Below are positions 1-5,996 of a DNA stretch of 6,052 nucleotides, in pieces. The stretch is taken from contig JAEEUX010000154.1 of assembly GCA_016290695.1 (NCBI GenBank), positions 1 to 6,052 on the forward strand, written 5' to 3'. The stretch is from Oscillospiraceae bacterium. Lineage in GTDB: Bacteria; Bacillota; Clostridia; Oscillospirales; Oscillospiraceae. Positions within the stretch are counted from its first letter, which is position 1. Every line of letters starts with the position of its first letter. The notes under the pieces were generated by a model, which made no database searches, had not been told where the DNA came from, and saw only the letters and a program-made list of their open reading frames with translations. The position numbers and the translations under genes were made by a program.

Positions 1-150
1 GCCCGTGACTGAGGCGTCGTCAGGCTTCGCATCAACCAAAAAACTTCCGCCCTCGCGTGACCCTCCACCCCTCAGACGCCGCCGCTTCGCATCAACCATA
101 TAGGTGACGTCCTCTCGTGACCCTCCACCCCTCAGACGCCGCCACTTCGC
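1..150. repeat. Degenerate 60-bp tandem repeat, about 2.5 copies
   Basis: The sequence repeats with a period of exactly 60 bp. The stretch 56-83 (CGTGA, then CCCTCCACCCCTCAGACGCC plus GCC) recurs unchanged at 116-143, and GCTTCGCATCAACCA at 24-38 recurs at 84-98. The segments between them (39-50 versus 99-110) differ, and the third copy decays after about position 150. The motif ACCCCTCAG...CTTCGC resembles the reverse complement of the tail (GCGAAGC...CTGAGGGGT) of the hairpin elements found at 208-254 and near the window end. The array is therefore probably built from degraded copies of the same repeat family. No protein-coding signal is seen. The left edge may continue outside the window. 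Confidence 0.75.
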
Positions 151-182
151 GTCGCCGCCAGCTCCCCTTATCCAAGGGGAGC
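125..182 (-). repeat. Inverted, diverged copy of the hairpin repeat element
   Basis: A perfect 9-bp stem, GCTCCCCTT (161-169) with AAGGGGAGC (174-182), closes the loop ATCC. This is the reverse complement of the stem-loop at 208-229, whose loop is GGAT, so this copy points the other way. Its tail should then lie to the left, and 127-160 does contain ACCCCTCAG and CTTCGC in the expected order, though diverged and longer than in the clean copies. The right side (183-207) carries a further degraded fragment, CCGACTGAGTC. The hairpin is certain; the left boundary is approximate. Confidence 0.7.
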
Positions 183-207
183 GAAAAGGGGTGCCGACTG
201 AGTCTTT

Positions 208-254
208 GCTCCCCTTGGATAAGGGGAGCTGTCAGCGAAGCTGACTGAGGGGTC
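208..254 (+). repeat. Forward copy of double-hairpin repeat element
   Basis: The element has two adjacent stem-loops: GCTCCCCTT (208-216)/AAGGGGAGC (221-229) around GGAT, then GTCAGC (231-236)/GCTGAC (240-245) around a GAA triloop, followed by TGAGGGGTC. The two elements near the window end share this 47-nt layout almost base for base. Lying head to head with the inverted copy at 125-182, it makes a larger imperfect inverted repeat. There is no U-tract after either stem, so it is not a standard intrinsic terminator. I read it as a small non-autonomous interspersed repeat (REP- or MITE-like). That class is inferred, and no transposase or clear target-site duplication is visible. Confidence 0.85.
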
Positions 255-337
255 GCCGCACAGACGACAAATAGCCAAACATTTCGCCGTGTTTTTCTCA
301 AAAGCATATATTTCTGCGCTATTTGCACAATTTTATA

Positions 338-367
338 TTGACCAAACGCATCGACGCATGCTATAAT
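338..367 (+). promoter_or_regulatory. Predicted sigma-A type promoter upstream of the TetR gene
   Basis: TTGACC (338-343) matches five of six consensus -35 bases. A perfect TATAAT (362-367) follows after an 18-nt spacer, within AT-rich surroundings that contrast with the GC-rich neighbourhood. Transcription would start near 374, leaving a leader of about 260 nt before the TetR gene at 637. No closer promoter of similar quality was found, but it remains possible that this promoter drives a separate short RNA. Confidence 0.65.
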
Positions 368-506
368 ACATAATAATTCTAAAGCAGCACCGCACAATTC
401 CCGGCGCATATCCTGCCCGCAGAATGTTCCGCCTTATCGTTCCCCCAAAAAACCGGCATAGCAAAAAGCATTACCTGCGTTTTGAACGGTCTGACGAATG
501 CTGCGG

Positions 507-529
507 CGGCGCACTATATATGTGCGCCG
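507..529. promoter_or_regulatory. Perfect inverted repeat, possible operator or leader hairpin
   Basis: CGGCGCAC (507-514) and GTGCGCCG (522-529) pair perfectly around the 7-nt centre TATATAT. A dyad about 20-25 bp long just upstream of a TetR-family gene fits the operator size of that family, so autoregulation is a reasonable guess. Equally, the RNA would fold as an 8-bp hairpin. It is followed by GAATTATACG rather than a T-run, so it is not a terminator. The structure is seen directly; the role is inferred. Confidence 0.4.
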
Positions 530-547
530 GAATTATACGGAATTGCC

Positions 548-575
548 CTGATGTGAGCTTTTTCACGCTCATCAG
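548..575 (+). other. Bulged stem-loop in the TetR leader
   Basis: CTGAT (548-552) pairs with ATCAG (571-575), and GAGC (555-558) pairs with GCTC (567-570). There is a 2-nt bulge (GT) on the left side and an 8-nt loop, TTTTTCAC. Four Ts follow after a short gap (580-583), too few and too far from the stem for a confident terminator. It could be a weak attenuator or an incidental fold. Confidence 0.3.
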
Positions 576-636
576 ATACTTTTCCCGCATATAACGCCCC
601 GCTCTTATCAGAAATGGAAATAACGGAGAGTGCAAG

Positions 637-1275
637 ATGGATAACAAAAAAACAAAAGTCGAATCGGCAAATTACAAGCTTCGCCACCAGCGCAGTGAGG
701 CAACTATCAAGAAGCTAAAGGATTCCGCGGTAAAGCTCATTAACGAGCGCGGCTACAACGGCGTCACTATAGACGATATCTGTGATGATTGCGGCTATTC
801 AAAGGGTGCGTTTTACCATCATTTCCGCAGCAAAATCGACATCGTCTCCGCCCTTGAGGCGGACGTGAACCGCCGCATCGAGAAGGAGCTCCACAAGCGC
901 AAGCTGAAGGACGTTACCGACAAGCTCAAGCTTGTGAACAAGATTATGGTCACCGGAGCGGTCGAAAACGGCCTCGAAATCCTCCGCGAGCGCTGCATCT
1001 ATAACCTCAGCGGCGAATACGTAAACGATTTCAACACGGAATCCTTCGCAATCCGTTCTCGCGGCATCATTCAGGAGCTGCTTACCGACGCGGTGAACGA
1101 GGGCCAGCTCCGCAAGGATACGCCCGTGGACGATATCCTCGAATTAATCCTCACGCTTTTCACGGGGACGCTCTGCCAGTGGCCTATTTTCAACGGCGAG
1201 TACGACATAGAGAGCCGCTCCGAGCAGCTCTATGACTTGGCTATTACGGCGATCATAGATAAATACAGAGCATGA
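637..1275 (+). CDS. TetR/AcrR-family transcriptional regulator
   Basis: This is a 212-residue DNA-binding regulator, a normal length for the family. After a Lys-rich N-terminal tail of about 20 residues, the TetR_N helix-turn-helix spans about residues 24-70: AVKLINERGYNGVTIDDIC, then GYSKGAFYHHF as turn and recognition helix (53-63), then SKIDIV. The remainder is predicted alpha-helical and would hold the ligand pocket and dimer interface; it is too variable to name a ligand. The ATG is supported by GGAG at 625-628, 8 nt upstream. It is a single-gene unit, with its own likely promoter far upstream and a strong terminator at 1362-1405. Early codons are more A-rich than those of recJ and rel. 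No efflux pump or enzyme gene lies beside it, so the target is unknown. The family assignment is firm and any specific function is not. Confidence 0.93.
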   Translation: MDNKKTKVESANYKLRHQRSEATIKKLKDSAVKLINERGYNGVTIDDICDDCGYSKGAFYHHFRSKIDIVSALEADVNRRIEKELHKRKLKDVTDKLKLVNKIMVTGAVENGLEILRERCIYNLSGEYVNDFNTESFAIRSRGIIQELLTDAVNEGQLRKDTPVDDILELILTLFTGTLCQWPIFNGEYDIESRSEQLYDLAITAIIDKYRA

Positions 1276-1361
1276 CCTGGCGGGTCCTCGGGCATGTAAT
1301 ATGCAATTATTGGGAATCAACTGCGGAATATCGATTTCTGCGGCTTTAATTCCCCGGACAC

Positions 1362-1405
1362 ATAAAGGCAGTGGTCGTTTCGGCCGCTGCCTTTATTGTT
1401 TTTTT
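1362..1405 (+). terminator. Intrinsic terminator of the TetR gene
   Basis: AAAGGCAGTGGTCG (1364-1377) pairs with CGGCCGCTGCCTTT (1381-1394) across a TTT loop. Two positions are G-U wobbles and two more flanking A-T pairs are possible. The stem runs into TTGTTTTTTT (1396-1405). Long stem, tight loop and T-run together make this a textbook Rho-independent terminator. It separates the regulator from the recJ unit. Confidence 0.93.
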
Positions 1406-1417
1406 CCGCCAAAATGC

Positions 1418-1444
1418 TTTCCGAAAAAATGAGTTTTTTGGAAA
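1418..1444. repeat. AT-rich inverted repeat upstream of the recJ promoter
   Basis: TTTCCGAAAAA (1418-1428) and TTTTTTGGAAA (1434-1444) form an 11-bp inverted repeat (one G-T pair) around ATGAG. It lies 19 nt before the proposed -35 box of recJ. It could be a protein-binding dyad or an A/T-tract UP-like element. As RNA on the minus strand it would be a weak hairpin followed by a short T-run. No gene on that strand would use it within the window. Confidence 0.4.
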
Positions 1445-1463
1445 AACATGTTCTGCGCGGGCA

Positions 1464-1493
1464 TTGCCAAAACGCCTTTGGCTATGGTATAAT
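1464..1493 (+). promoter_or_regulatory. Predicted recJ-rel promoter with extended -10
   Basis: TTGCCA (1464-1469) serves as the -35 and TATAAT (1488-1493) is a perfect -10, with an 18-nt spacer. TGG directly before the -10 gives the extended TGnTATAAT form. The start of transcription would fall near 1500, leaving a leader of about 55 nt before recJ. With the TetR terminator upstream and no obvious terminator before rel, it probably drives both recJ and rel. Confidence 0.75.
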
Positions 1494-1494
1494 A

Positions 1495-1530
1495 ACCTAT
1501 TATAAAAACCTATTATAAAAACCTTTTATT
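1495..1530 (+). repeat. 13-bp tandem repeat at the transcription start of recJ
   Basis: ACCTATTATAAAA occurs at 1495-1507 and again, identical, at 1508-1520. A partial third unit, ACCTTTTATT, lies at 1521-1530. The repeat covers the predicted transcription start and the first bases of the leader. Each unit carries TATTATAAA, which may act as an alternative -10-like element. Short perfect tandem repeats can change copy number by replication slippage, which would alter leader length; whether that happens here is unknown. Confidence 0.8.
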
Positions 1531-1538
1531 ACCCAACG

Positions 1539-1545
1539 AAGGAGG
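1539..1545 (+). promoter_or_regulatory. Shine-Dalgarno that points to an ATC start for recJ
   Basis: AAGGAGG is the strongest ribosome binding site in the window. The 8-nt spacer (1546-1553) ends at an in-frame ATC at 1554. The same 8-nt spacing is seen before the ATG of the TetR gene (GGAG 625-628) and of rel (GGGAGG 3646-3651). No ATG, GTG or TTG in the recJ frame lies near this site. Confidence 0.8.
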
Positions 1546-1553
1546 CGAGGGCT

Positions 1554-3584
1554 ATCAGGGGCTTTGACGAATGGAAAATACACGGTTATGACGAAGCGGA
1601 GCTGCGCGCGCTGGAAACCGCCGGATATTCGCCGATAGTGGCGCGCCTGCTCGCTTCTCGCGGACTTGGGGACCCGGAGACGGCGCGGGAATTCCTGCGC
1701 GACGATATGGCGCTGCTTGCCGATCCTTTCCTCATGAAGGACATGGACCGCGCGGTCGAGCGCATACGCCTCGCCGTGCGTCGCGGGGAGAAAACCGCCG
1801 TGTACGGCGATTACGACGTGGACGGGCTCACCTCGTCCACCATCATGACGAACTGGCTGCGCGACCATGGGCTCGACTGCGAGACCTATATCCCCGAGCG
1901 GCTCACGGAGGGCTACGGCGTCTCCGAGGACGTTTTGCGCTGCCTCGCCGGGCGCGGCGTGAGGCTCATCGTCACAGTGGACTGCGGCGTTACCGCCGTG
2001 GAGCAGGCGCGGCTCGCGCGCGAGCTCGGCATGGAGATGGTGATTACCGACCATCATGAGTGCGGCGCGGAGCTGCCGGAGGCAGTCGCCGTCGTGAACC
2101 CGCACAGGAAGGACTGCCCGTACCCCTTCAAGGGGCTGGCGGGCGTGGGCGTCGCGTTCAAGCTCATCTGCGCTCTGGAGGGCGACGCTGCCGCCGTTAT
2201 GGAAAAATACGGCGCCCTCGCCGCGATAGGGACCATCGCGGACATCATGCCCATGGTGGGCGAAAACCGCTGTATCGTGCGGCGCGGCGTCGCGGCGCTC
2301 AGGAAAAACTGCGGCGTCGGTCTCGCGGCGCTTATACGCGAGGCCGGGCTTGAAATAGCGAAGATAAACACGGTGAACATCAGCTTCGTCCTCGTGCCGA
2401 AGCTGAACGCGGCAGGGCGCATGGGCAAGGTCCGCCTCGCCTTCGACCTGCTCATTTCCCGAAGCGAAGCGGAGGCCGAGGGCCTTGCCGGCGAGCTGTG
2501 CCGCCTGAATTTCGAGCGGCGGAACGTCGAAAACGAGGTGTTTGCCGACGCGCTGAATATGCTCGACGGCGCCCAGGTGGACGGGCCGATAATCCTCGCC
2601 TCCGAGACCTGGCATCAGGGCGTTTCCGGCATCGTCGCCTCGCGCCTCGCGGAAAAGTACGGCGTCCCGGCGATAATAATCTGCATTGTGGACGGGTCCT
2701 GCCGCGGCTCCTGCCGCAGCGCCGACGGCTTCAACATTTTCGCCGCGCTCGAGCATTGCTCCGACCTGCTGGAGTCCTACGGCGGGCACGAATTCGCCGC
2801 AGGGCTCACCTTCGACGTAGAGCATCTCGCCCAATTCCGCGAGAGAATGCGGGAATACTACCTTAAAAAATCCGGCGAAGGCACGCACAGCGTCCTTTGC
2901 ATAGACTATGAGCTGGAGGATATTTCCCTCCTCTCCTTTGAAAACGTGGAAAAACTCTCTCAGAACGAGCCCTGGGGCCTCTGCTTCCCGCCCGTCATGA
3001 TATGCATGCGCGGCGTTACTCTCGAGCAGCTCATGCCGATCGGCGGGGATAAACACCTCAAGCTGCGCCTCGCGCGCGGCGGCAAGGGGGTGGACGCGGT
3101 GTTCTTCTCAAAGACGCTGCGGGAGCTCGGACTTAAAAACGGCGAGCTCGTGGACGCCGCCTTCGAGGTGAGCATAAACGAATTCCGCGGCATGCGTTCG
3201 GTGCAGCTTCTCATGAAGGATATGCGCCGCGCCGTGCGGCAAAGCTTCCAGACCCAGGCCTACAACCGCTTTTTCGTCGGCAAGGAGATAAGCTGCGAGG
3301 AGAAATCCCGCCTCCTGCCGGATAGATCCGCCTTTGCCTCCGTGTGGAAGACGCTTTCGGCCCGAAAGGGCGTCTGGGCGGGCTGCCTGCCCGACGTTAT
3401 GGACGAGATCGCCTCGCGCGCCGGCTGCTGCGCCGAAAAAACAGCCGTATGCCTGCGCGTTTTCGAGGAACTCGGCATCGCGGAGGTAAGTCTCGCGGGC
3501 AATAATATCACCATCTGCCCGGATAATACAGGCAAGCGCGTGAGTCTCGACGATTCGGACATTCTCCGCCGCTTGAAGGAATAG
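1554..3584 (+). CDS. recJ: Single-stranded-DNA-specific exonuclease RecJ
   Basis: RecJ degrades single-stranded DNA 5' to 3' with a divalent metal, in recombinational and mismatch repair. Numbering a 676-residue product from ATC 1554, the DHH motifs are YGDYDVDG (84-91; D86, D88, D90), VTVDCG with D143, TDHHE with D166-H167-H168, and IADIMP with D230, followed by LNAAGR (284-289). The DHHA1 part has GVSGIVASRL near 356-365, SCRS (386-389) and the GGH motif (410-412). An OB-like segment (about 480-560) and a Firmicute-type C-terminal extension follow. All catalytic residues are present. The first conventional start, GTG 1638, lacks a Shine-Dalgarno and would remove 28 residues (including FDEWKIHGYDEAELRALE) that read like a normal RecJ N-terminus. 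The start at ATC is therefore preferred but unproven. It is first gene of a probable operon with rel. Confidence 0.95.
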   Translation: MRGFDEWKIHGYDEAELRALETAGYSPIVARLLASRGLGDPETAREFLRDDMALLADPFLMKDMDRAVERIRLAVRRGEKTAVYGDYDVDGLTSSTIMTNWLRDHGLDCETYIPERLTEGYGVSEDVLRCLAGRGVRLIVTVDCGVTAVEQARLARELGMEMVITDHHECGAELPEAVAVVNPHRKDCPYPFKGLAGVGVAFKLICALEGDAAAVMEKYGALAAIGTIADIMPMVGENRCIVRRGVAALRKNCGVGLAALIREAGLEIAKINTVNISFVLVPKLNAAGRMGKVRLAFDLLISRSEAEAEGLAGELCRLNFERRNVENEVFADALNMLDGAQVDGPIILASETWHQGVSGIVASRLAEKYGVPAIIICIVDGSCRGSCRSADGFNIFAALEHCSDLLESYGGHEFAAGLTFDVEHLAQFRERMREYYLKKSGEGTHSVLCIDYELEDISLLSFENVEKLSQNEPWGLCFPPVMICMRGVTLEQLMPIGGDKHLKLRLARGGKGVDAVFFSKTLRELGLKNGELVDAAFEVSINEFRGMRSVQLLMKDMRRAVRQSFQTQAYNRFFVGKEISCEEKSRLLPDRSAFASVWKTLSARKGVWAGCLPDVMDEIASRAGCCAEKTAVCLRVFEELGIAEVSLAGNNITICPDNTGKRVSLDDSDILRRLKE

Positions 3585-3609
3585 CGCCGCCCGCGCGAAG
3601 CGGCGCCGC
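3584..3609 (+). other. GC-rich hairpin between recJ and rel
   Basis: GCGCCGC (3584-3590) pairs with GCGGCGC (3600-3606) around a 9-nt loop, and GCGGCGCCGC (3600-3609) is itself a perfect palindrome. No T-run follows, so it should not end transcription efficiently. Such a stem could stabilise or mark a processing point in the recJ-rel message, or simply reflect local GC richness. Confidence 0.35.
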
Positions 3610-3659
3610 TCCGCCGTTTCGACATATTACGACACATAGCGCACCGGGAGGCGCATTCG

Positions 3660-5888
3660 ATGAACGAAGATTTCAGACTGGACCCTAATCGCGAGCTCGA
3701 CGAGGTTGACCATAAGTACCTTGAGCTCGAAGAAAAAATATTCTGCTATAACCCCAACATAAACACCGAACGCCTGCGCTCGGCGTACCTTTTCGCGCGC
3801 GAGGCCCACGGCGAACAGCTCCGCAAGGACGGGACGCTTTTCATCACCCATCCCCTCGCGGCGGCGCAGATAATCGCCGATATGGAGCTGGATGAGGACA
3901 GCGTTATCGCCTGCCTTCTCCACGACACGGTGGAGGATACGCCCGTAACGCACGAGGACATCGCCAAACACTTCGGAACCGAGGTCGCGAACCTCGTAGA
4001 GGGCGTCACGAAGCTCACCCGCGTCGTCTATACGAGCAAGGAGGAGGAGCAGGTCGAGAACCTGCGCAAAATGCTCATGGCGATGGCGAAGGATATCCGC
4101 GTCATCATCATCAAGATAGCCGACCGCCTCCACAATATGCGGACGATGAACTATCAGAGCGCCGAAAAGCAGCGCGAGAAGGCGCTCGAAACGATGGAAA
4201 TTTACGCCCCCATCGCTCACCGTCTCGGAATGCAGAAGATAAAGTGGGAGCTGGAGGACCTTTCCCTCATTTACCTCGACCCCCTCGGTTACAGCGAGAT
4301 CACCGCCCAGATAGACCACCGCAAGGATAAGCTTGAGAGCTTCATGCGTAAAATATCCAACGCCATTACCGAGCGCATGAAGGCCGTGGGCGTAAAATGC
4401 GGCGTTTACAGCCGCCTGAAGCACATTTACAGCATCTATCGCAAGATGTACAGCCAGAATAAGGAATTCAACGAGGTCCTCGACCTCTGCGCCTTCCGCA
4501 TCATCGTCGATACGGTGAGCGACTGTTATAACGCCCTCGGGCAGATTCACGACCTTTATAACCCCATGCCCGGCCGCTTCAAGGACTATATCAGCACCCC
4601 GAAGCCGAACATGTACCAGAGCATTCACACGACGGTCATAGGCGAGGAGGGCATCCCCTTCGAGGTGCAGATACGCACATGGGAGATGCACCGCACGGCG
4701 GAATACGGCGTCGCGGCGCACTGGAAGTATAAGGAGGGCATCACCGCGACGGGCGACGAGGAGAAGTTCGCCTGGATACGAGGCCTGCTCGAAACGCAGC
4801 AGGAGACCGACGCCTCCGATTTCGTCCACGGGCTGAAGGTGGATATGTTCGCGGACGAGGTTTACGTTTTCACGCCGAAGGGCCGCGTCATCAACCTCCC
4901 TGCCGGCGCGACGCCCATTGACTTTGCCTACTCCATCCATACCGAGGTCGGCAACCACATGATAGGCGCGAAGGTGAACGGCAGGATAGCCACCTACGAC
5001 CATATCCTCCAGAACGGCGACATCGTGGAGATTTCCACCTCCCCCTCCGCCAACGGCCCCTCGCGCGACTGGATGAATATAGCCAAAAGCTCGCAGGCGC
5101 GCGGCAAGATAAAGCAGTGGTTCAAGCGCGAGAAGCGCGAGGAGAACATCATCCACGGCAAGGCCTCGTTCGACGCGGAAATGAAGCGCAATAACCTCTC
5201 CCTGTCCGATATCCCGGACGCCGAAACGCTCAATACCTGCCTGAAAAAGCTCTCCTTTGCCGATATCGAGGATATGTACGCCGCCATCGGCTATGGCGGC
5301 CTCACGAGCCTGCGCGCGGTGAACCGTTTCCGCGAGGAGATAGTCCGCGCGGTCAGGCAGCATGCGCTTGAGGAACGCGCGGCTCAGGCGGCGCAGCAGA
5401 GCCAGCAGCCGCGTCCCGCGCCGAATAAGGGCGTGCGCGGCGTTATCGTGGGCGAGCTCGATAACTGCCTTATTAAGTTTGCGCGCTGCTGTACGCCCGT
5501 CCCCGGCGACAAGATAGTCGGCTTCATCACGAAGGGCTTCGGCGTTTCCGTCCACCGCGCCGAGTGCATGAATTATTTAAACAGCGGCGTGAAGGGCGAC
5601 GAGGACGACCGCTGGATAAGCGTCTCCTGGGGCGATATAGGTTCGGATACCTACAGCACCTCGCTCTCGATTATAGCGCGCGACCGCGGCAACTTCGTCC
5701 TCGATATCGCCACGGTTCTCAGCACCGCGAAGATTAAGATTACCTCCCTCAACGCCAGGGAAATAGGCGGCGGCAAGGCCATGGCTGTCGTGTCGCTCGA
5801 GGTTCACAGCCGCGCCGAGCTGCAGGCCGCGATAAACCGCCTGTCCATGATTCAGGGCGTCAGCGAGGTGAAAAGACCCGGCGTGTAG
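3660..5888 (+). CDS. rel: Bifunctional (p)ppGpp synthetase/hydrolase Rel (RelA/SpoT family)
   Basis: Rel transfers pyrophosphate from ATP to GDP or GTP to make (p)ppGpp and also hydrolyses it, controlling the stringent response at the ribosome. The 742 residues are full length. The HD hydrolase site is intact: H64, H88-D89 (LLHDTVEDT) and D155 (ADRLHNMRT). The synthetase has YSRLKHIYSIYRKM (250-263), D275, RFKD (306-309), MYQSIHTT and E335 in FEVQIRT. RFKD is the RXKD form typical of bifunctional enzymes, unlike the EXDD of RelA that only synthesises. TGS spans about 395-461, followed by a helical region. An Ala/Gln/Pro-rich linker (571-590) precedes the zinc-finger-like domain (C603, C610, C611, H632, C636), and ACT is at about 664-740. 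GGGAGG (3646-3651) lies 8 nt before the ATG. It is probably co-transcribed with recJ, 75 nt upstream. No intrinsic terminator follows; the next sequence is repeats. Confidence 0.97.
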   Translation: MNEDFRLDPNRELDEVDHKYLELEEKIFCYNPNINTERLRSAYLFAREAHGEQLRKDGTLFITHPLAAAQIIADMELDEDSVIACLLHDTVEDTPVTHEDIAKHFGTEVANLVEGVTKLTRVVYTSKEEEQVENLRKMLMAMAKDIRVIIIKIADRLHNMRTMNYQSAEKQREKALETMEIYAPIAHRLGMQKIKWELEDLSLIYLDPLGYSEITAQIDHRKDKLESFMRKISNAITERMKAVGVKCGVYSRLKHIYSIYRKMYSQNKEFNEVLDLCAFRIIVDTVSDCYNALGQIHDLYNPMPGRFKDYISTPKPNMYQSIHTTVIGEEGIPFEVQIRTWEMHRTAEYGVAAHWKYKEGITATGDEEKFAWIRGLLETQQETDASDFVHGLKVDMFADEVYVFTPKGRVINLPAGATPIDFAYSIHTEVGNHMIGAKVNGRIATYDHILQNGDIVEISTSPSANGPSRDWMNIAKSSQARGKIKQWFKREKREENIIHGKASFDAEMKRNNLSLSDIPDAETLNTCLKKLSFADIEDMYAAIGYGGLTSLRAVNRFREEIVRAVRQHALEERAAQAAQQSQQPRPAPNKGVRGVIVGELDNCLIKFARCCTPVPGDKIVGFITKGFGVSVHRAECMNYLNSGVKGDEDDRWISVSWGDIGSDTYSTSLSIIARDRGNFVLDIATVLSTAKIKITSLNAREIGGGKAMAVVSLEVHSRAELQAAINRLSMIQGVSEVKRPGV

Positions 5889-5931
5889 GCGCCATTTGCT
5901 CCCCTTAGATGAGACTGCCGCAGGCGCCTTC
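5889..5931 (+). repeat. Truncated remnant of the hairpin repeat element
   Basis: GCTCCCCTT at 5898-5906 reproduces the left arm of the element, but the expected right arm is replaced by AGATGAGACTGCCGCAGG, so the stem cannot form. GGCGCC occurs on both sides of it (5888-5893 and 5923-5928). It begins directly after the rel stop codon and looks like a decayed copy or an insertion scar. There is no T-run to mark a terminator. Confidence 0.55.
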
Positions 5932-5978
5932 GCTCCCCTTGGATAAGGGGAGCTGTCAGCGTAGCTGACTGAGGGGTC
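5932..5978 (+). repeat. Double-hairpin repeat element, copy 1 of the 3' pair
   Basis: GCTCCCCTT (5932-5940)/AAGGGGAGC (5945-5953) around GGAT is followed by GTCAGC (5955-5960)/GCTGAC (5964-5969) around GTA, then TGAGGGGTC. It differs from the copy at 208-254 only in the triloop (GTA instead of GAA), so both stems are kept. It points the same way as that copy. Its position 43 nt after rel could give the transcript a structured 3' end, as REP-type elements do elsewhere; this is inference. Confidence 0.88.
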
Positions 5979-5981
5979 GTC

Positions 5982-5994
5982 AGCGCGAAGCGCT
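5982..5994 (+). repeat. Small hairpin in the spacer between repeat copies
   Basis: AGCGC (5982-5986) pairs with GCGCT (5990-5994) around a GAA triloop. It uses the same triloop as the second stem of the standard element but different arm bases. It may be part of a longer composite unit, since the pair of elements repeats at 65 bp including this spacer. Confidence 0.5.
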
Positions 5995-5996
5995 TC

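Larger units (their letters stand above)
374..636 (+). other. Long gene-free leader before the TetR gene
   Basis: This stretch separates the predicted transcription start from the regulator gene. It holds a perfect 8-bp inverted repeat (507-529) and a bulged hairpin (548-575). An open frame of 56 codons (ATG 424, stop at 592-594) has no Shine-Dalgarno and no recognisable domain, so I do not call it a gene. No known riboswitch fold, tRNA or terminator is recognised. The region ends with the GGAG (625-628) ribosome site of the TetR gene. Confidence 0.45.

Noticed and set aside
1..150. Possible CRISPR array
   Set aside because: There are only two to three repeat units, the blocks diverge within the array, the variable blocks are just 12 bp long, and no cas gene is present.
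92..409. Minus-strand open frame of 105 codons in the left intergenic region
   Set aside because: Much of it is translation of the repeat elements and of the promoter region. No protein domain is apparent.
424..594. Plus-strand open frame of 56 codons in the TetR leader (ATG 424)
   Set aside because: No Shine-Dalgarno precedes the ATG, in contrast to all three real genes. The peptide has no recognisable domain and the frame crosses the inverted repeats.
1554..1573. ATG at 1571 as the recJ start
   Set aside because: It is in a different frame and meets a stop codon (TGA) after six codons.
1500..3056. Minus-strand open frame (518 codons) opposite recJ
   Set aside because: It is antisense to conserved RecJ motifs and is Ala/Arg/His-rich, with no domain I recognise. 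It is best explained by codon bias of recJ.
3627..5555. Long minus-strand open frame (642 codons) opposite rel
   Set aside because: It lies entirely antisense to a protein with every Rel motif intact. Its translation shows no recognisable domain and repeated His/Val/Arg/Ala-rich runs typical of the reverse frame of a GC-rich gene.
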